Counted from the stretch's first letter, positions 22,800 to 34,823 are shown. The stretch: 64,000 nucleotides of DNA from Nannobrachium achirus (GCA_963921795.1 OY997651.1:55847642-55911641); one strand, 5' to 3'. Notes: generated by a model not told the origin, from the sequence alone. Numbers and translations are program-made.

Positions 22800-22860
22800 T
22801 TGTGAGCTTGTAGATCTGCTATTTTGCCTGAATGTTCATGCCAGAATAGGGTCATGGTCC
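22800..22860 (+). repeat. Palindrome half-site and LRR-upstream phrase
   Basis: 'ttgtgagcttgtagatctgc' plus 'gaatgttcatgccagaatag', the phrase that precedes LRR exons, but no LRR exon follows: a CA tract and transposase sequence begin instead. It marks another broken module. Confidence 0.6.
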
Positions 22861-22950
22861 ATTTGGTGAATGGACCATGGACCACAAAAAGCAAGCAAGG
22901 CAGTGACTATCTCTCCTCTGCTCCATTCAGCACCGGGGACAGCGCCTCGC

Positions 22951-22958
22951 CACACGCA

Positions 22959-23036
<78 letters not shown>
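22951..23036. repeat. (ACGC)n/(AC)n compound microsatellite
   Basis: Pure ACGC units pass into AC units directly against the C-terminal end of the transposase remnant; read on the - strand it extends that frame artificially. Confidence 0.97.
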
Positions 23037-23038
<2 letters not shown>

Positions 23039-23039
23039 G

Positions 23040-24535
23040 GACCTTTCTTGCCTTGGCTGCAGCAAAGTCTTCTATAATTCTGGAGTATTCCAAATCGCGA
23101 GCTATTTTGTGCTCGATAGATATTTCTGCTAGTCCATTGAGACGGTCTTGAGACATGCTTGACATCATGTAGTTCTTCAGGAGCTTCAATTTGGAAAAGC
23201 TTCTCTCAGCAGAGGCCACGGTTACTGGCACAGTCAGCAGTATGCGCAGAGCAACACTAAGGTTTGGATACATGTCCAAGACGCTTTTCTCGTAAATGTA
23301 ACACAACATGCCAAATGGAGATTTAGGTATGTTTTCGGGATAGCTGTTGACAATTAGTCTCAAGGCACATGAAAAACCCTGAAAAACAATATCCACCATT
23401 TCCACAGCAAAACGTTTACACCTCTCAGGCAGTGAGCCGTCTTGAATCGCTGTCCACATGTCCGCGGTGCTGAAGAGGAATCCATATAAATCATTGAATA
23501 TCTCTAGCTGTGAAATTCTGATGCTGGACAGAGCTTTGTCAATCAGGGGGAGAAATATATCAAGCTTGTAGTTTTCTTCAGGTGTAATTGGTGGGCGATC
23601 ATCTTTACCCTCATAATCAAAATGGAGCATTCTTTTTTTCTCTGTCGCTGTTCTGGGAATCGAGTGGTTTTTCCACTGTGGCCTTTTCAGCAATCGCTCG
23701 TGCATGTGTGCGGTCATCCATGAACCCGTTCTCTCTGAAGTCCTCGAGAAATAGTATGACAGCACGGATTTTGTTTAGAAGGGCTTCCATGCTGACTGTG
23801 GGACTTTGTAGTTGTTTGCTCACTTTATTTATTTGAAACAAAATGTCATGACACACCACAATGCTCACGATAAATGGCCCCTTTATTATTTATTTTGATA
23901 GGCTTTTGGCCTCTGTTGCCGTTACACCATCTTTGTACTGGAGTGCATAGTCCTCCAGCTCTCCCAGTGCTATGTGAACCTCTTCTAGGTGGTAACGCAA
24001 CACCTTTACGCTCTCTATATGTGATTCCCAGCGGGTGTCTGAGAGGGGTTTTACAGTCAGCCCAGAATCAGTCACGTTTTCCTTCTGTATTGCCCAGCGA
24101 GGAGGGGAAGAAAAGAGGTTGTATATTCTTTGAAGGATTCCAAAAAAAGTGACAGCCTGCACAGAGGACTTGGCAGCATGACAAACAACTACGTTTAATG
24201 TGTGGCTGCCATAAGGCATGTAGTGTGCTTTTTTGTTGAGATCATCATCATCATTTTCACTCACGGCTTTGGGCTGCGTTCCAGCAGCTTGCGCACCAGA
24301 AGAGCCAGCCACCACCACGTCGTCCTGGGCAGGCTCGGCAGGTGGCTGTGTATCCTGCTCCATTTCCCCATGATCTGAATCATCATCCCCGGATTGCAGA
24401 CCGTCACTGGTACCGGTAACATTAGAAGGCGCCACCCGTAAAAGAAGATGTCAATTTTGGATATGAATAAAACATTTTTGCCCTTTCTTCCTCCTTCCTC
24501 TTGTTTTGCGCCCCACTTGCTTTCTTTCTGTTCAT
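23040..24535 (-). pseudogene. hAT transposase remnant, ZMYM1/DUF4371 type (copy A)
   Basis: Reads on the - strand. From the N-terminal side: a basic start MNRKKASGAQNKRKEEE (ATG at 24535), an acidic region, HYMPYGSHTLNVVVCHAA, FFGILQRIYNLFSS, TVKPLSDTRWESHI, CHDILFQINKVSK, and the hAT dimerisation segment YPNLSVALRILLTVPVTVAS-AERSFSKLK near the C-terminus. This is the only copy keeping the hAT_C end. It is broken: a stop codon replaces glutamate just after AKSLSK (about 23893), the frame shifts near 23640, and about 0.9 kb between the acidic run and HYMPYGS, present in B and C, is deleted. The family assignment is strong; there is no intact product. Confidence 0.88.
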
Positions 24536-24949
24536 TTTGTTTTGTTGTTGTCTACTTGTCTTCCCTCCTGACACTGCTGACACATGGGTTGATGGGTAAT
24601 TAGTAGAAATGTATTTTACCTGAGAGGTGCTCAGCACACGGGGCCACCGAAAGTAGCTCGGCACCCCTGGGCAACTGCCCACAATGACCAGCGTATCCGC
24701 CGGCTCTGCTCGGGACGGACGCATTTTCAATGATTAATGGTCAGACGTCGATTCGGGTCGGACATATTGATGTACGTAGCCTACCTATGACATGCATCAC
24801 ACACTCGCTCTGATGATGCGCGCAGAGCATAATTCCTTGTGTGTGTGGCACTGTGTGTGTGCTCGCGTTAATGCTGCAGGCACGGAGACATAACTCTAAG
24901 CACGGAGCATGTCCCAAACGCTGAGGTAAACATGTTGTTGTGCTGAAGC

Positions 24950-25279
24950 GAGCTCGTAGCTTGTAGTTCTCGAAGGGTTCCCAGTTCGATCCCGGGCTCC
25001 CCCAGAGTTAGTGTTGAAGAGTCCTTGAGCAAGTCTCTCAACCCATAGTTGCTCCTAATGAGCAGGTTGGTGCCTTGCATTGTTTTCTCTGCCATCGGAG
25101 TATGAATGTGTGTGTGAATGCGTGAATGTAATGAATGTGTGTGTGAATGGGTGAATGTAATGAATGTGTGTGTGAAATTGGCTGAATGTAATGAATGTGT
25201 GTGTGAATGTAATGCACAATCTCTGTAAAGCGCCTTGGATGAAGGCGCTATATACTGTAAATGCACCATTTACCATTTT
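24950..25279 (+). mobile_element. tRNA-derived SINE (copy A)
   Basis: A B-box-like gttcgatcccgggctccccc is followed by 'agagtccttgagcaagtctc', a GAATGTGTGTGTGAATG minisatellite and the tail 'gcgctatatactgtaaatgc' plus accatttaccatt. This is the architecture of the common fish tRNA SINE. Copies B and C are at 39448 and 58614. Confidence 0.75.
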
Positions 25280-25367
25280 GTTGGTGCCGTGTTCCCCACT
25301 ACTGTCCCTTGGATTGGAAGTTTATTCTGCGGCGGTTGTGTGCAGTGTTAGTGTGCTGGGCAAGCTT

Positions 25368-25368
25368 C

Positions 25369-25408
<40 letters not shown>
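25368..25408. repeat. (AC)n microsatellite
   Basis: About 20 AC units; the homologous tracts are longer in copies B (39813-39892) and C (58976-59063). Confidence 0.95.
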
Positions 25409-25464
25409 CACCCAAGCAAATCTGTTTATACTTCGTTGTCACGGTGTGTTCCGTGCCAAAACTG

Positions 25465-25527
25465 GCTGATCTACAAGCTCACAACGCCTCGCATCCACGA
25501 CATGTTGTGAGCTTGCAGATCGGCTAT
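25465..25527. repeat. Short palindrome, GATCTACAAGCTCACAA family
   Basis: Left arm 'ctgatctacaagctcacaac', right arm 'gttgtgagcttgcagatcgg', with a loop of about 20 bp. Confidence 0.85.
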
Positions 25528-26980
25528 GTTACAGATGCAGAAACTTGCAGGACGCATTTTAATGATTAATTGTTGGACGTTGATTCGGGACGGACAAAAA
25601 GCTGTTGGTCACGTTTCGTTTTCGCATTTAAAAATGTTTTATTAACATAACATTTTAAAATTTTATATTTTTTTGAAAAAACATGGCCTGCTCACATATT
25701 AGGAGTGTAATTTGAGTCAACAGATAAAATATAATGGGTGTTTTGTAATTAATATATCATGGTTAAAATTGAGTTTGAAGTATGGGTGTGTATGGGGAGA
25801 GAGCCTGATAACATTTACATCAAATATATAAATATCGAATCAAGCTAATTAGAAACTGTTCAGGGTGTTCATAAAGGCCTGATTAGACAATAAAATGTCC
25901 AAACGTTTTTTGAAAGTGAAATATCCCTTTAAGCTATTAATTAAAGCTTTTCATACTGTAGGTGGGCAGTGGGCACACTGTGCCCATACATTTTAAGCCA
26001 GGCCACTAATGAATTCCTGCCCACGCCACTGAGTGGAAGAGGTTAGAGGGGCAGGGGAGGACACTGAAGCAGAGCTTTATCCAGTGTAGCTCAGACTTCC
26101 ATGATGTTTTGGTTGAGTTGTAATGTTTGTCTGAAGCCTGTTGTTAAACCAAGTTATTTATTGTGTGATTAAAACATGTGACAGCAATTTCACCTTCAAA
26201 TTAACTGCTAATCCCAGAGTTTCACCTTGTTGCCTCCCACACATATGTCATCATTTTCCTCATCAAGTTTGATATTTTTCTCATTTGTATAAATTGGTTC
26301 TCTGTCTCCTTTCATGTGTGTTATATCTTTGAGGTTATGTTTATGTAGACATATAGAACATTCTAAAGAGTACACAAACTGTTCTAGCACCACTCAAACA
26401 TTTGGTCAGCTCCCTGATCCATCAAACCATCTTACAGACAGTTTACCATAAAATGTCCTAATACCCTTAGTAGCCCTAGTACATACACACACAGTCCACA
26501 TTGTAAACTGCAGGACAACTGAAGTCCAGTGTTGTCATCATGAGCTATTCTACAATGAAAATGGATCATACCAAATGAGAAATGGGCCATACCATTAGTG
26601 ACCAAGCTCATATTAACAACAAGCCTGGTCATTGTTAACACATTGGACACCATCTAACTCAAATTATTATGGATATGCAGTGTCACCATTCACTTACACT
26701 TTATTTTGAAGAGCGCCGGAAGCTTCGTACGTGTGCACGAAGTATGTACTCTGACGATTTCAGGAAGGAGTTTAGTTTGAGTTTTGTTTCCACCTGACAA
26801 GTAATGGGAGTTCTAAAAGCACCCAAAATTACACTTTTTGACATGCTGCGCTGCACCTCTAAATATAAATGAATTTCCCCCAAACGTTGCTAAAATCATT
26901 TGTATAGACACTGTAACAAAATGCAACATGGAACAGTTCTCAATTTTGACGTTACATTTTTGCATTGCATTTTGATGCAT
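25528..26980. other. Gene-free stretch, mostly unique to block A
   Basis: A - strand frame (26208-26393) reads LKDITHMKGDREPIY with an acidic tail, but no family is recognised and no splice signals support it. 26770-26980 matches 40580-40790 and 59750-59960. Confidence 0.4.
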
Positions 26981-26984
26981 CCTA

Positions 26985-27420
26985 ATGTGGGACAATGGCA
27001 AAACAAAATTCAGATGGAGGACCACAGCCAATTATTTGTGGGCCAAAGGGTGGCACTAGATGAAAGGTTGTGGGGTCACTTCATCAGTAGAGCTAATTCT
27101 CAATGTGCTCCATAAGTTTCATGACAATCCTCACATTAGATTTTCACACATCATGTTGTGCCAGTGACCATTTTTACCTAATGGTGGCGCTAGAAGAAAG
27201 ACTATTTGAACAATAAAATCAGTTGGTGTCATCCTCTGCGGAGCATGAAGGCTCACAGTCTTCATTATTCTTTTCAATATATGTTGTTTATGATGTGTAT
27301 GTAAGCTCTCAACGTGTGACATATTGTGAGCTTGTAGATCTGCTATTTTTGCTAAATGTTCAGCCCAGAATAGGGTCATCTGCCATTTGGTGGTGCTCTA
27401 CATTTCACAATTTCTAACTA
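26985..27420 (+). repeat. GGTGGCGCTA intron repeat with palindrome half-site
   Basis: 'aatgtgggacaatggcaaaa', 'ggttgtggggtcacttcatc', 'cctaatggtggcgctagaag', then 'ttgtgagcttgtagatctgc' and 'ctaactagatagg': the 5' module of the deleted LRR exon at 27502. Confidence 0.75.
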
Positions 27421-27501
27421 GATAGGAGATCTCTTAGTTAACTTCATTGACAGTGATGAATGTGGTCTAATCTGTTTGATTTTACATTTTTATATTTACA
27501 G

Positions 27502-27526
27502 ACTTGCTGGCTGTGACCTCAAAAAG
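27502..27526 (+). pseudogene. LRR exon stub (25 nt left of 174)
   Basis: The acceptor tatatttacag is intact. The exon reads acttgctggctgtgacctca-aaaag, then jumps directly to downstream intron sequence (ttagtttag...tattatgtgatt). About 200 bp, including the donor, are gone. Splicing into it would run into a stop, so it is a deleted exon. Confidence 0.85.
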
Positions 27527-27779
27527 TATTAGTTTAGTTTGACTATTTATTATGTGATTATAAAAACATGAATACTGTGGTAACCCACACTGACTAGAAT
27601 AATGATAAGGTACAGTGACTACAGTATGTGATCCTTCATGGCTGTTGGGGAATGATCACATCCAGTTATGCAATCATTTGACTGTCAAACTGGTGTAAAC
27701 ACAGACTGGAAGGTTGGCTTGTTCCTCAGCCCACCAGAACCAGCAATCTGATCAATTATGATCACTGTTGTGTCCATAG

Positions 27780-28613
27780 GCGGCGGAGAGTTTGGTGAGC
27801 CAAACGTTTGGAGGAGCTATATGTTGGAATGGGAGCGTTGGCATGCAGTTTCTTTTTTATCCAATTTATACATAGTGCCAGGTTGAAATGACAAGCAATA
27901 GTATTAGAATGGATAAAGATATCATAATAACAAGGTTTCTGTTTTAAAATCAAAAGGGAGGACATTTATTAAGACCAGACCATGTGTAGTGTATTAAGAA
28001 GAAATAATATTACAGTGCAATTTAGCCTAGCAAAGTTTAGTGCAAGTTTCCACATCTGGAATATAGACGTGACGCGTTGTGAGCTTGTAGTTCAGCCACT
28101 TTTGGCATGTAACACATCGTATTACGAAGTATAAGTCAGGCTTTACTTGGGAGATGTGTGTGTGTGTTGGACTATCACCAGTTTTTCCCAAGAGAAAGCC
28201 TTGTGGCGCGAGGTTAGTGTTGTATGGACGAGGCGATTCTACACAGCGCAGTGGCGCAAAAATAGACATCCAATGCAAGGGACAGTAGAACACTGCACGG
28301 TGCTACAAGCTCCCTTTGGCTACAACACTGTCAACCCATTTACCGGCTCTGTGTTTGATGTTTGGGACATGCTCCGTGCTTACTGCTGAAGTCTCAGACC
28401 TGTGCCTGCTGCATTAGCGCGAGCACACACAGGGCCAGACAGTGCCAAACACACCAGGAGCTGTGCGCTGCGCGAATCATCACGTCAGTGCATGACTATA
28501 CAGTACTGTACAGTATATCAACATTATGATTGACCCAAATTGAAGCCTGACCACCAATTTAGCCTTGCTGAATTATCAACTAATCGTTACTTGGGGGCTT
28601 CAGCAACAGCTCT
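27780..28613. other. Conserved non-coding part of H block
   Basis: Present in all three H blocks with few changes (28.05-28.6, 41.4-41.97, 61.0-61.6 kb). Contains a half palindrome (28077-28100). The best frames (28147-28389 +, 28027-28293 -) show no known domain; conservation reflects recent duplication. Confidence 0.5.
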
Positions 28614-28729
<116 letters not shown>

Positions 28730-29252
28730 GCAGCCTATATAATGCTGTGCACACATATTATATATATAATTTGTCAAATACCCAGCATAGCATTTGGGCC
28801 TTCAATACCTGCTGCCTATGATTGTGGCTGTAAGAGTTTCAGAGTAAAACAGTCCATTACTTTTAAGTGGTGCTGATAAAACTGTCTCCTACCTGTTTCC
28901 TATGAGTTATTTATTTCATCATTATAACACAGATCTTCGACATGTAGGCTATTTAATAAAATTCATGAAAAGCAAAACTGCCACATATTTGATTTAGAGA
29001 AATGTATTTTTAATTTGATTAATTAGTTAATTGATATTCAATTCATTTTCTTCATTTAAATCATTAGTATTATTGTACATTTATTTATATGTCTGTCTGT
29101 CTGTCTGTCTGTGTTGTATTCATTGACGATAACAATCTGATTTCAACGTCCCTTTTGTCATGGCAAAGACAAGATGGTGATGAGCTGAACAAAGCTATTT
29201 GATGACTAAAATATAACGAGACGTGTATGTGTGAATTTCGTTGACACTATCA

Positions 29253-29318
29253 AAACAGCTGATCTACAAGCTCACAATGTAAGTTGCAATGTGTTGTGAG
29301 CTTGTAGATCTGCATTTT
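29253..29318. repeat. Short palindrome, GATCTACAAGCTCACAA family
   Basis: 'cagctgatctacaagctcac' and 'gtgagcttgtagatctgc' with a 20-bp loop; homologous to 42635-42700 and 49033-49098. Confidence 0.85.
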
Positions 29319-29344
29319 TTCTTTGACGTTTTTAACAACATAAT

Positions 29345-29900
29345 ATTTTTTTAATGTGGGACAATGGCACAACATAATTATTTTCTGATGGAGGTCCACG
29401 GCCAATAATTTTGGGGCCAAAGGGTGGCGCTATATGAAAGGTTGTGGGGTCACTTCATCAGTAGGGTTCATTCTCCAGGGAGCATCAAAGTGCTCTATAA
29501 GTTTCATGACAATCCTTACATTAGATTTTCACAAATCATGTCTGCAAGGGGATATTTTGGCCTAAGGGTGGCGCTAGAGTAGAGGTCATGAGGTCAGTAA
29601 AAGCAGTAGGTTTAATCCTGTGGGGAGACTAAATGTGATCAACAAATTTCATGACAATCTGAGCAGTACATTTAGAAATGTTGTGACAGTGAACATTTTG
29701 ACCTAATGATGGCGCTAGAAAGAACGACTATTCCAACACTAAAATCAGGAGGGGAGCATGAAGGTTCACAGTCTTTATTTATATTATTCTATATGTTGTT
29801 GTTTATGCTGCTTATGTAAGCTCTCAATAAGCAACATGTTGTGAGCTTGTAGATCTGCAATTTGGGTGAATGTTCAACACCATTGGCTATATGGTGTCGC
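29345..29900 (+). repeat. GGTGGCGCTA intron repeat
   Basis: Longest form of the repeat, with three 'ggtggcgct/gatggcgct' phrases and the palindrome half-site at 29838-29857; immediately upstream of the LRR exon at 30005. Confidence 0.75.
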
Positions 29901-30004
29901 TCTACCCTACACCATTTCTAGCTGGGTAGAAGATCTCTTATTTGACTGCATTGACAGTAATCCTAACCCTAACATCTGTTTGATTTTACATTTAATCTTT
30001 ACAG

Positions 30005-30178
30005 ACTTGCTGGCTGTGACCTCAGAAAGACAGACTGTGACGGTGTGGCTTCAGCTCTCAGCTCTAATCCTTCACATCTAACAGAACTGGACCTCAGTGG
30101 GACCAAACTGGACCTTTCATCCGTGGAGCTGATCTTTGCTGGACTAAAGAGTCCACATTGTAGACTGCAGGTCCTAAG
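30005..30178 (+). CDS. NLR LRR exon 2 (174 nt)
   Basis: Acceptor atctttacag ends at 30004; donor GTCAGA at 30179. The correct phase-2 frame reads LAGCDLRKTDCDGVASAL, then TELDLSGTKLDLSSVELIF and SPHCRLQVLR, with no stop. It shares the unusual SSVELIF with the exon at 49818, its counterpart in L block B, but differs from it in the first repeat (RKTDCDGV against EKTDWEVV). If the donor were skipped, the frame would end three codons later (RSD then TAA). Confidence 0.9.
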
Positions 30179-30319
30179 GTCAGACTAATTTACCACAGTT
30201 ATTTGTATTAGTTTAGTTTTACTATTTATTATGTGATTTCATAACATGAATACTATGGTGAGAATTTATTTAAAGAGTGTGAATAAGGTTGACATCATGG
30301 TAACCCACACTGCCTAGAA

Positions 30320-30555
30320 CAGGGGTGCCCACACTTTTTGGACTTTTAAAATGATCAGCTCAACATGATCTACCCACCCAATTTACACAATTTACATATG
30401 GTGTTACATATGAGAAAACACACTTATATAGTATGGGAAAATACAGTAAATAGTGGGGAAATAATTATTTGTTAGGGGCATGTACGTCATGTGGTCTACC
30501 TGCACAGCCTTTGTGATCTACTGGGAGATCACAATCTACCTTTTGGGCACCCCTG
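30320..30555. mobile_element. hAT MITE with 8-bp TSD (copy A)
   Basis: Termini CAGGGGTGCCCA and TGGGCACCCCTG-like, flanked by GCCTAGAA on both sides (30312-30319, 30556-30563). A widespread vertebrate hAT type ('gatctactgggagatcacaa' inside). The related intron at 7715 ('tgactagaataatg') lacks it. Confidence 0.92.
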
Positions 30556-31008
30556 GCCTAGAATAATGATAAGGTACAGTGACTACAGTATGTGATATGT
30601 GATCCATCATGGCTGGCTGCTAGGGAATAATCACATCCAGTTATGTAATCATTTGACTGTCAAACTGGTGTAAACACAGCCTGGAAGGTTTGCTGGTTCC
30701 TCAGCCTACCAGCACCAGCAGTCTGATCAATTATGATCACTGTTGTGTCTGTAAGAGTTTCAGAGTAAAACAGTCCATTACTCTGAAATGTTGCTGATAC
30801 AACTGTCTGTTTCCTATGAGTTATATATTTCTTAATTATAACAACACAGATCTTTCATGTGTATTTAGTAAAAGTAATGGAAAGCAAAACTGCTACACAA
30901 TGATGTGATTTAGAGAAATGTATTTTTAATTTGATGAATTCATTAATATTTGTTTCATGTTCTACATGTAAAATGATTAGTATTATTATCATTATTATTT
31001 GTACTTTT

Positions 31009-31100
31009 ATGGACTTCAGTGGGACCAAACTGGACGATTCAACCATGGAAATGATCTCTGCTGTTCTAAAGAGTCCACGTTGTGGACTGCAGACCCTAAG
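31009..31100 (+). pseudogene. Half LRR exon, acceptor lost (copy A)
   Basis: The 3' half of an LRR exon: DFSGTKLDDSTMEMISAVLK then SPRCGLQTLR, ending CCTAAG before GTAAGA, a better donor than those of the full exons. The 5' half and the acceptor are replaced by AT-rich sequence (attattatttgtactttt), with no AG acceptor in place. It is probably not spliced in, although the frame has stayed open. Confidence 0.8.
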
Positions 31101-31689
31101 GTAAGAATTTACCACCATTAGTTGTGTTTAGTGGGGGTTAAAACACAACTAACCCCCACTGATTAGTGGGGGTTAGGGTTACTTAAGCATAAAGTGAATG
31201 GCAAAGTGAGTGTAACGTCGTTTAACGTTGTTAAATGCAATCAGATAGGACTTTTCTGTTTGGATATATGGGCTGTCAAGGCCAGAAAGTATGTTGTTGT
31301 CACTCAGTAGACATTCCTGCATAACTTCCTGGTATGATGATGATGTCACGCACATTCCCTCTATAGTTATAACAACACAGATCTTCCACAATTGTTTAGT
31401 AAAAGTAATGGAAATAAAAACTGATGTACTGTATGTGATTATATTTTATTTGATGAAATATTTTTCAATCCATTTTCTTCATATAAATCATTAGTATTAT
31501 TATTATGTTCACATGTATCTAACTGTCTGCCTGTCTGTGTTGTTTTTGTTGACGATAAGAACCTGATTTCGTTGACGCCCTTGTTTCATACCGAGACGGT
31601 GACGAGATAAACCAAGCTCGCTGATGGCTAGATGTTTGTGTGATTTCTGTTGACAGCTATTAAAACAGCTGATCTACAAGCTCGTACTT

Positions 31690-32080
31690 TTTGGTGCCAA
31701 AGGGTGGCGCTATATGACATGTTGTGGTGTCACTTCATCAGTAGGGTTCATTCTTTAGGGAGCATCAATGTGCTCCATAAGTTTCATGATAATCCTCACA
31801 TTCGATTTTCTCACATCATATGTGACAGTGAAGATTCTGACCTAATGGTGGCGCTAGAAGAAAGACTATTTGGGGAGCATGAAGGTTCACAGTCTTTATT
31901 TATATTATTCTTTTCAATACATGCTGTTTATGTTGTTTATGTAAGCTCTCAATGTGCGACTTATTGTGAGCTTGTAGATCTGCTATTTTGGCTGAATGTT
32001 CAGCCCAGAAAAGGGTCATTGGCCATGTGGTGGCGCTCTACCTTACACAATTTCTAACTAGATAGAAGATCTCTCAGTTA
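31690..32080 (+). repeat. GGTGGCGCTA intron repeat
   Basis: Ends with the palindrome half-site (31967-31990) and 'ctaactagatagaagatctc', after which an LRR exon would be expected; instead other sequence follows ('aaagacgcacttcaacgg'). Confidence 0.7.
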
Positions 32081-32704
32081 AAGACGCACTTCAACGGAAG
32101 TTCTCCACTTGCTCCACTTCCTTATGGTGACGCAGTTCCTAGTGAAACGGTCCAGGAATGAGGGACAGCGCTGGGAGGAATGCGATTTGACAGTCAAAAA
32201 GTAGGCGGGCCATAACTAATTGAAGACATTAATATGTAAAGATGAGAGGGCTGACGAACAACGCTGAGTCTCACAGCGTCTCTCCCATAGACTGACAAGG
32301 CAGCAGGGACAGAAACAATTTTGTGTTCATAGGAGATGAAAAGTCGGCCGCGACTTGTGACTGGCTGAACCGGAGGCAAGCCAGCGCAACACACTGGCTT
32401 CGCTGTGCGGGGAAGACGAACGGGGAGGCTGGGGAAGGGGGGAACAACGCGAACCAGCAGCTCGCGGGGGGGGGGATGGGGGGGCTGAAGTTGAAGTAGT
32501 TGAAGTTGACACAGGCACCTGTCAATCATTCTGACCTCACAAATTATTAATTAGAGTTAACGTAGCCTACGCCATAACACATTACGTTTTTGTTTAGGGG
32601 CTGTACTTGGGACTGTAATTGTCTTGTTATAATACACAACACAGGATTTTTTTTTTTTTTTTTTTTACTTCTTTGCCATCTACTATTAGGTATGGCCATA
32701 TTAT
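32081..32704. other. Gene-free stretch of L block A
   Basis: GC-rich around 32330-32480. Proline-rich frames on the - strand arise from 'gggggggatggggggg' and are not supported as a gene. A poly-T run lies at 32646-32666. Confidence 0.5.
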
Positions 32705-34392
32705 CAGGGGTGCACAATAACTTTTTGGGACTAGTACTCAGGGGAGCACCTGGAGATGTTGCTTCATGCGCACCCTATTTTGCCCCCTATTGTGACAGCG
32801 GCCCCACTTGATGTTGGGATCTTCAAAGTCGGCGCTCGTAAATGCATAGCAGGAAAGCCAGTGATGTCACTGAAAAAGCAACAGGTTCTCTGTCTGCCGT
32901 CTCTCCTCTGCTCTGTTAACATTATGTATCTATTCAAGTGGCAAATTAAATGAGACACACATCATTTATTTAGAAAACTAGAAGATATGTTGGCAGAGTC
33001 AGTCCATACAACATATTTGTATACATTTTTATTTAAATCAATATAGACTTCAGTTCATGCAGGATTATTTTAATATTAGGCTACCACAGTTGAATTGCAA
33101 TGACTTTCTATGGGTTGCCTTGCAGTAGACCGTTCTCCCTTAACCGAAGTGGGGCCGCTGTCTCAATTGTGGGCGTGAATTTGTAGGCGCTGTGTGTCTC
33201 TATACAAATATGCCTTCTATTGGGTCATGACCTAATAGAAGGCTACAATGCAAGCGTTTCAGTGCTGATGTGCACTTGGGCGTATTTAAAATCAATGAAT
33301 AGATGAAGAACTATATATATTTTTTTCCATCAGACTGCAGACTGTTCTGAGACCAACGCTACAGCATCAAAATAGATAGTCTACTGTATGATATCCAGTA
33401 GTCGCTTGTGGCAGCAAGAAACAATGAATAAATAACAGTAAAAAGAATAGAGAAAGGTCGCCGGCAATGGCCTGATTATTGCACAGTAAGCGTTTTTTTG
33501 GAGCTACAGCTCTGATCCCACAACGTTACTCCAGCCAGCATGAGAGTGAGACAGACAGATTAATTGAACTAGGCTACTCACATTATGCTGCGGAGTTTAA
33601 AGGTGATACACCATGCATTTAAAAAGTATTTATGTCATATTGTTTATGTCCCAAAAACGTTTTTCAAAAGGTTTGAGGCTAAATTACCATTTTCAGCTGC
33701 AGTACCACCTTTGGCCTGAACTGCGCCACCCCCCCAAAAATCTTTTTGAAAAAAAAAGAAAAAAAGATTTTTTTTACTTTTTTTCTTCAAAAACGGCCGT
33801 TTATGACGTCACAAGCGGCAGCAAATCTGGACAGCCTGTTTTGAGAACCCGTGGGATGCTTTTAACCTCCACCTTCCCAAAACCAGAGAAATACACAACG
33901 GTCTGAAATGGGACTTTGTGAGGATAGAAGGTGCTAGTGGGACCCCCAAAAAAGGTTTTAAAATAGGAAAAGTGAATTTTCATGGTGTATCACCTTTAAA
34001 GTGCGGTACTTCCAAAGTGTGCACGTTGTTTTCAAGTCACAGATGCATGGTGTTTAGTTAGACAAGCGTTTTCGTCATCATTACAACTTCAGTCAGTAAA
34101 CATGTGTCATGGCAGCTGGGTTACAATGGATACAGACATCCTCTAAAACCGGCGGAAAATAAGATCCACTCGTATTGATTAGTCAACACTAGTTTTATTT
34201 CTTAAGTCTACTTACAGGAAGTATGTGCAGTCCGTGCAGTACAGGACACCAGAGTTGGTAAACTGACACTATAAAAAAAAGAGAAAGGGTACAGGCAGTA
34301 GTATGCAAGAGTGCTTCATTTTGTCTGATCTGCGACGCAACATTTATTTTGACCACGCATGCGCACTTGCACACCAGTTATGTTAACCCCTG
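32705..34392. mobile_element. hAT-like element, 1.69 kb, 8-bp TSD (copy A)
   Basis: Starts CAGGGGTGCACAATAACT and ends agttatgttaacccctg. Flanked by identical CATATTAT (32697-32704 and 34393-34400). No transposase frame is seen, so it is non-autonomous. It carries a TTAA MITE at 33601-33995, which inserted later. Confidence 0.88.
33601..33995. mobile_element. TTAA-flanked MITE nested in the hAT element (copy A)
   Basis: TTAA at 33597-33600 and 33996-33999; termini AGGTGATACACCATG and complement. 395 bp, no ORF. Confidence 0.88.
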
Positions 34393-34523
34393 CATATTAT
34401 CACTACAGATATGCTCTAAAAGTGTGAAAAACATGTTTTTATTTCACTAGGTCTTTAACTTCAATGAAAGTGAATGCGGTTTAATCTGTTGGTCATTTCT
34501 GATTTTACATGTAATCTTTACAG

Positions 34524-34697
34524 ACTTGCTGGCCGTATCCTCAAACAGACACACTGTGAAGGTGTGGCTTCAGCTCTCAGCTTTAATCCTTCACATCTAA
34601 CAGAACTGGACCTCAGTGGGACCAAACTGGACCATTCATCCATGGAGCTGATCTCTGCTGGACTAAAGTGTCCACATTGTATACTGAAGACCCTAAG
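34524..34697 (+). CDS. NLR LRR exon 3 (174 nt)
   Basis: Acceptor atctttacag ends at 34523; donor GTCAGA at 34698. Reads LAGRILKQTHCEGVASALSF, TELDLSGTKLDHSSMELISA, CPHCILKTLR. It differs from the other exons by GRILKQTH in place of GCD-type sequence (the first LRR cysteine is lost) and by CPHC. Counterpart of 54676-54849. Confidence 0.9.
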
Positions 34698-34823
34698 GTC
34701 AGACCATCATTATTTTGTATTGCTTTTGTTTTACTATTTTATTATGGGATTATAAAAGAATACTGTGTTGAGACTGTATTTTAAGAGAGTGAATAAGGTT
34801 GACATCCCCACTGACTAGAATAA

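Noticed and set aside
22824..23151. Open frames of alternating Thr/His or Cys/Val across CA tracts, here and at 25.2, 28.6, 39.8, 42.0, 59.0 and 61.6 kb
   Set aside because: Dinucleotide repeats are open in several frames; no coding signal outside the tract except the transposase remnant on the - strand at 23.0 kb.
24975..25015. Possible tRNA gene (gttcgatcccgggctccc)
   Set aside because: Followed by the standard SINE body and tail and present in three H blocks; it is the head of a tRNA-derived SINE.
26208..26393. Possible exon on the - strand in block A
   Set aside because: The charged frame is suggestive, but it has no homology I recognise, no good splice sites, and the region is missing from blocks B and C.
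29866..30081. Open frame over the LRR exon at 30005
   Set aside because: It uses a shifted frame; the phase-2 frame of the exon encodes the LRR and is open.
31101..31175. Telomere-like 'gggttaggg' sequence
   Set aside because: Only one or two units within a hairpin; no telomeric array.
32194..32529. Proline-rich - strand frames, repeated at 52385-52718
   Set aside because: They come from G-rich runs, change frame between two nearly identical copies, and match no family.
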